Below, one piece after another: positions 5,791 through 8,549 of a DNA stretch of 8,549 nt. Every line of letters begins with the position of its first letter. Within the stretch, counting starts at the first letter, position 1. Where the stretch lies: positions 1 to 8,549 of the forward strand of contig DATBLY010000073.1 of assembly GCA_036555125.1 (NCBI GenBank), read 5' to 3'. The stretch comes from DATBLY01 sp036555125. Its GTDB lineage: Bacteria; Actinomycetota; UBA4738; HRBIN12. Below the pieces are notes generated by a model, which worked only from the letters and a program-made list of their open reading frames with translations, did not search any database and had not been told where the DNA came from. Made by a program: the position numbers and the translations under genes.

Positions 5791-7358
5791 TCCTTGATGA
5801 TCTGCCGGGCCGCGTTCGCGCCCGGCCCGCCGGTCACGCCGCCGCCGGGGTGCGCCCCGGACCCGGCCAGGTAGAGCCCGTCCACGACGAAGCGGTAGCG
5901 CGCCTCGCCGTTCAGCGGGCGCCAGGCGAAGAACTGATCGAGCCCCGGCTCCGCGTGGTACACGTGCCCGCCGGAGAGGCGGTACTCGGTCTCGAAGTCC
6001 TCGGGCGTGACGACCTGCCGCGCCTCGATCAGCTCGCCGAGACCGGGCGCGTACCGCTCGAGCGCCTTCACCGTCACGTCTCCCAGCCGCTCGCGCTCGC
6101 TCGACCACGCCCCCTCGCGCAGATGACGCGGCGCCGCCTCGACCAGCACGCTCATCACGTGCTTGCCCTCGGGCGCGAGCGACGGGTCGAGCAGGGTCGG
6201 GATCGTCGCCTCCATCCACGGGTCCTCGGCGAGGTGCCCGTACTTCCAGGCGTCCTTGGCGCGCTCGACGTGATCGATGCTGGTCCCCAGCACGATCCGG
6301 CCCTGGAGCCTCGTCACGTCGTCGGCCGCCCCGTGGAACGCCGGCAGCCCACCGAGCGCCAGGTTCACCTTGGCGGTCGCGCCGGGCTGACGGATGTTGC
6401 CGGCGCGCCACACCATCTCGGGACCCAGCTCGGTCGGGTCGACCAGCGCGAGCGTCCGCTTCGGGTCGACCGCGGACACGACCGTCCGGGCGTCCAGCGT
6501 CGAGCCGTCGGCCAGGGTCACCCCGACGGCGCGCCCGTCGCGGGTCAGGATCCCCGTCACCTCGGTCCCGGTCCGGATCTCCGCGCCGAGCGCCGTCGCG
6601 GCGGCGGCGAGCGCGGCGGCGAGCGCGCCGCTGCCACCCCGTGCGATCGTCGCCTGGCCCGCCGCTCCCCCGTCGTTGCCGGCGGAGTCGTTCAGGAAGA
6701 CCGCCGCGCTGCCCGCGGCCCACGGCCCGGTCGCCGTGTAGAGGACCCCGCGGGACGCGAGCGGCCCCCGCACCGCCTCGTCCTCGAAGGCCTCGCCGAC
6801 CAGGTCCGCGACCGCCATCGGCAGCGCGCGGATCGCCTCTCGTCCCGCCTTCGTCCCCAGGTCGCGGAAGGCCTTGCCGAGCTTGAGCCCCATGATCGCG
6901 TCGCCGATCGACGGCGATCTCACGTCGGGCGGGGTCGCCGCGTTGATGTAGGCCAGGAACGACGCGACCGATCGGATCCGTCGGTCGAAGGCCGGATAGG
7001 CCTCGGCGTCGTGCGGGGTGCGCGCCCGGAGCTCGCGCGCGGTCCGGGCCGCGTCCGCCCAGAACGTGATCGCGGACCCGTCGGGCTGCGGGGCGTGCAC
7101 CCGCACGTCGGCGGTCAGCAGCCGCAGGCCGTGCGCGTCGAGCCGCAGGTCCTTCACGACGGAGGACCGCAGCCGGCCGACGGTGTGCGCGATGCCCGGC
7201 GCCGTGAAGCCCGGCGCGATCTCGGTGTTCGCCAGGATGCCGCCGACCCGCTCGCGCGCCTCGAGGACCGTGACCTTCGTGCCCGCCTTCGCCAGGTACG
7301 CGGCCGCGACCAGCCCGTTGTGCCCGGCGCCGATCACGATCACGTCGTCGCGCGCCAC
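5778..7358 (-). CDS. FAD-dependent oxidoreductase, phytoene desaturase-like (COG1233), downstream paralog
   Basis: This complete 526-residue protein starts with a dinucleotide-binding fold: VIVIGAGHNGLVAAAYLAKAG (7-27) holds GxGxxG, and VLEARERVGG (31-40) supplies Glu33 for the adenosine ribose of FAD. The C-terminal FAD-binding strand is GLYLAGSGAHPGGGVTGGPG (494-513). The middle has TIARGGSGALAAAL (237-250) and AKVNLALGGLP (329-339). This is the phytoene desaturase-like/PYROXD2-type flavoprotein family, whose members oxidise C-C or possibly C-N bonds; no phytoene synthase or other carotenoid gene is present, so a carotenoid role is not supported. GTG at 7358 is used as start: GGGAGG (minus strand, 7373-7368) precedes it by 9 bases, and the upstream paralog's TGA ends one base before it. 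The two are thus an operon and probably translationally coupled. Substrate is unknown. Confidence 0.9.
   Translation of the reverse strand: MARDDVIVIGAGHNGLVAAAYLAKAGTKVTVLEARERVGGILANTEIAPGFTAPGIAHTVGRLRSSVVKDLRLDAHGLRLLTADVRVHAPQPDGSAITFWADAARTARELRARTPHDAEAYPAFDRRIRSVASFLAYINAATPPDVRSPSIGDAIMGLKLGKAFRDLGTKAGREAIRALPMAVADLVGEAFEDEAVRGPLASRGVLYTATGPWAAGSAAVFLNDSAGNDGGAAGQATIARGGSGALAAALAAAATALGAEIRTGTEVTGILTRDGRAVGVTLADGSTLDARTVVSAVDPKRTLALVDPTELGPEMVWRAGNIRQPGATAKVNLALGGLPAFHGAADDVTRLQGRIVLGTSIDHVERAKDAWKYGHLAEDPWMEATIPTLLDPSLAPEGKHVMSVLVEAAPRHLREGAWSSERERLGDVTVKALERYAPGLGELIEARQVVTPEDFETEYRLSGGHVYHAEPGLDQFFAWRPLNGEARYRFVVDGLYLAGSGAHPGGGVTGGPGANAARQIIKDERS
6601..6624. repeat. Tandem 12-bp repeat inside the flavin oxidoreductase gene
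   Basis: GCGGCGGCGAGC occurs twice in perfect tandem. On the coding strand it encodes an Ala/Leu-rich stretch (ALAAALAAA, about residues 245-254) in a predicted helix. It keeps the frame and is probably simple slippage. Confidence 0.6.
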
Positions 7359-7359
7359 C

Positions 7360-8549
7360 TCAGGCCACCTCCCGGCCGCGCTTGGATCCCTTCAGGTACT
7401 CGAGCGCGGCGATGCGGCCCGGCGCCCCCATGATGCCGCCGCCCGGGTGCGTGGCCGACCCGCACATCCACAGGTCCCTCACCGGCGTCCGGTAGCGCGC
7501 CCACCCCGGGACCGGCCGGTTGAAGAACAGCTGCTCGAGCGAGAGCTCCCCCTGGAAGATGTTGCCCTCCGTGAGCCCCGTGACCTGCTCGATGTCCTTC
7601 GGCGTGATGAACATCGCGTGCTCGATCTTCGAGCGGATGTCGGGGAAGCGCTCTTCGAGCGTGTCGATCACGTTCTGCCCGAACGCCTCGCGCTCGGCGT
7701 CGTCCCACTCCTTGCCGGGCTCGAGCTTGTAGGGCGCGTACTGCACGAAGCAGCTCATGATGTGCTTGCCGGGCGGAGCCATCGACGGGTCGACGAGCGT
7801 CGGGATGATGCAGTCGATGTACGGGCGCCGGCTGAAGCGGCCGAACTTGGCGTCGTCGTACGCACGCTCCATGTAGTCGAGCGAGGGCGAGAAGCTGATC
7901 GCGCCGCGGAGCCACGGGCCGACCCCCGGCTTGCACGCGAGCTCGGGGAGGCCGGAGAGCGCCAGGTTCACCTTGCCCGACGAGCCGCGGTACTTGTAGC
8001 GCTTCACCTCGTCCTCGAACGCCGGATCGAGCGTCCCGGGCTCGAGGAGCTTCAGGAACGTGAGGTTCGAGTCGACGGACGACATCACCGCGTCGGCGGC
8101 GATCGTCTCGCCGCTCTCGAGCGTGACGCCGGTGGTGCGGCCGCCCGCGACGTCGATCCGCGCGACCGGCGCCTCCGTGCGGACCTCGACGCCGAGCGCG
8201 CGCGCCGCGCTGCCGATCGCGTTGCTGACGCCGCCCGTGCCGCCCTTCGGGATCCCCCACGCGCGGAACGCCCCGTCGATCTCGCCCATGTAGTGGTGCA
8301 GCAGCACGTACGCGGTGCCGGGCGACCGCGGTCCCTGGAACGTCCCGATGATCCCCGACGCGCTCATCGTCGCCTTCAGCGGCTCGGTCTCGAACCACTG
8401 GTCCAGGAAGTCGGCCGCGCTCATCGTCATCAGCTGGATGAACGTCGTCTGGAGCTTCTTCGGCAGGTCGCGGAACGCCTTCGCCAGGCCGGCCACCGGC
8501 AGCCAGTGCGTCGGGCTGATCCTGCCCGGATCCGGCGGCACGATCGACA
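7360..8549 (-). CDS. FAD-dependent oxidoreductase, phytoene desaturase-like (COG1233), upstream paralog, 5' end missing
   Basis: The minus-strand frame is open from the right edge to the TGA at 7362-7360, giving about 395 residues. The GTG at 8541 is in frame but is not a credible start: the protein aligns with the downstream paralog only from about that protein's residue 150, so the FAD-binding N-terminus lies outside the window. Shared blocks are LAKAFRDL against LGKAFRDL, GKVNLALSGLP against AKVNLALGGLP, PTLVDPSMAPPGKHIMS against PTLLDPSLAPEGKHVMS, and MCGSATHPGGGIMGAPG against LAGSGAHPGGGVTGGPG near the C-terminus. Order, frame and motifs are intact, so both copies look functional, but overall similarity is moderate, which suggests an old duplication with different substrates or a heteromeric enzyme. 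It sits one base before the second copy in one operon. A carotenoid function is not supported by the neighbours. Confidence 0.9.
   Translation of the reverse strand, partial: SIVPPDPGRISPTHWLPVAGLAKAFRDLPKKLQTTFIQLMTMSAADFLDQWFETEPLKATMSASGIIGTFQGPRSPGTAYVLLHHYMGEIDGAFRAWGIPKGGTGGVSNAIGSAARALGVEVRTEAPVARIDVAGGRTTGVTLESGETIAADAVMSSVDSNLTFLKLLEPGTLDPAFEDEVKRYKYRGSSGKVNLALSGLPELACKPGVGPWLRGAISFSPSLDYMERAYDDAKFGRFSRRPYIDCIIPTLVDPSMAPPGKHIMSCFVQYAPYKLEPGKEWDDAEREAFGQNVIDTLEERFPDIRSKIEHAMFITPKDIEQVTGLTEGNIFQGELSLEQLFFNRPVPGWARYRTPVRDLWMCGSATHPGGGIMGAPGRIAALEYLKGSKRGREVA
7368..7373 (-). promoter_or_regulatory. Ribosome binding site of the downstream flavin oxidoreductase
   Basis: On the minus strand GGGAGG lies in the last codons of the upstream paralog, 9 bases before the GTG at 7358. 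It supports that GTG start and coupled translation of the two copies. Confidence 0.65.

Noticed and set aside
5850..7433. 527-residue plus-strand open frame opposite the flavin oxidoreductase
   Set aside because: Its composition is dominated by Arg, Gly, Pro and Val with no domain, and it is antisense to a clear COG1233 protein.
8539..8541. GTG as the true start of the upstream flavin oxidoreductase
   Set aside because: The protein would lack the whole FAD-binding N-terminus present in its paralog, and the frame stays open to the window edge.

Overview
This is a GC-rich window, roughly 70% G+C by eye with strong G/C bias at third codon positions. It probably comes from a high-GC Gram-positive of the Actinomycetota. 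Supporting signs are a DUF222/HNH (13E12-type) protein, GTG starts, and a Gram-positive-type LexA box (CGAAC-N4-GTTCG). No rRNA, tRNA, CRISPR array or insertion sequence was seen, and the species cannot be named from the sequence.

Layout, left to right. (1) 1-386, minus strand: N-terminal part of an agmatinase/arginase-family ureohydrolase that runs off the left edge. (2) 442-1521, plus: a class C beta-lactamase-like serine hydrolase, divergent from (1). (3) 1572-2802, plus: a DUF222-HNH endonuclease-type gene behind a near-consensus promoter whose -35/-10 spacer holds a perfect 14-bp LexA palindrome; it is very likely an SOS gene. (4) 2926-4539 and 4536-5765, plus: a translationally coupled pair, an APC-superfamily amino acid/polyamine permease and a saccharopine dehydrogenase / lysine 6-dehydrogenase-like oxidoreductase. 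(5) 5778-7358 and 7360-8549, minus: two tandem paralogous FAD-dependent oxidoreductases of the phytoene desaturase-like (COG1233) family, one base apart; the upstream one is cut by the right edge. The two sets converge on a short hairpin at 5767-5790.

A ureohydrolase, an amino acid/polyamine permease, a saccharopine/lysine dehydrogenase-like enzyme and two flavin oxidoreductases lie within 8.5 kb. This suggests a locus for uptake and oxidation of a nitrogenous compound such as a polyamine, guanidino compound or basic amino acid. That is inference from gene families and proximity: the genes are on different strands and no substrate can be read from the sequence. The clearest regulatory signal is the LexA-controlled promoter of the HNH gene. 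No clearly new defence or mobile system was found. All seven reading frames are intact inside the window; two are cut only by the window edges.
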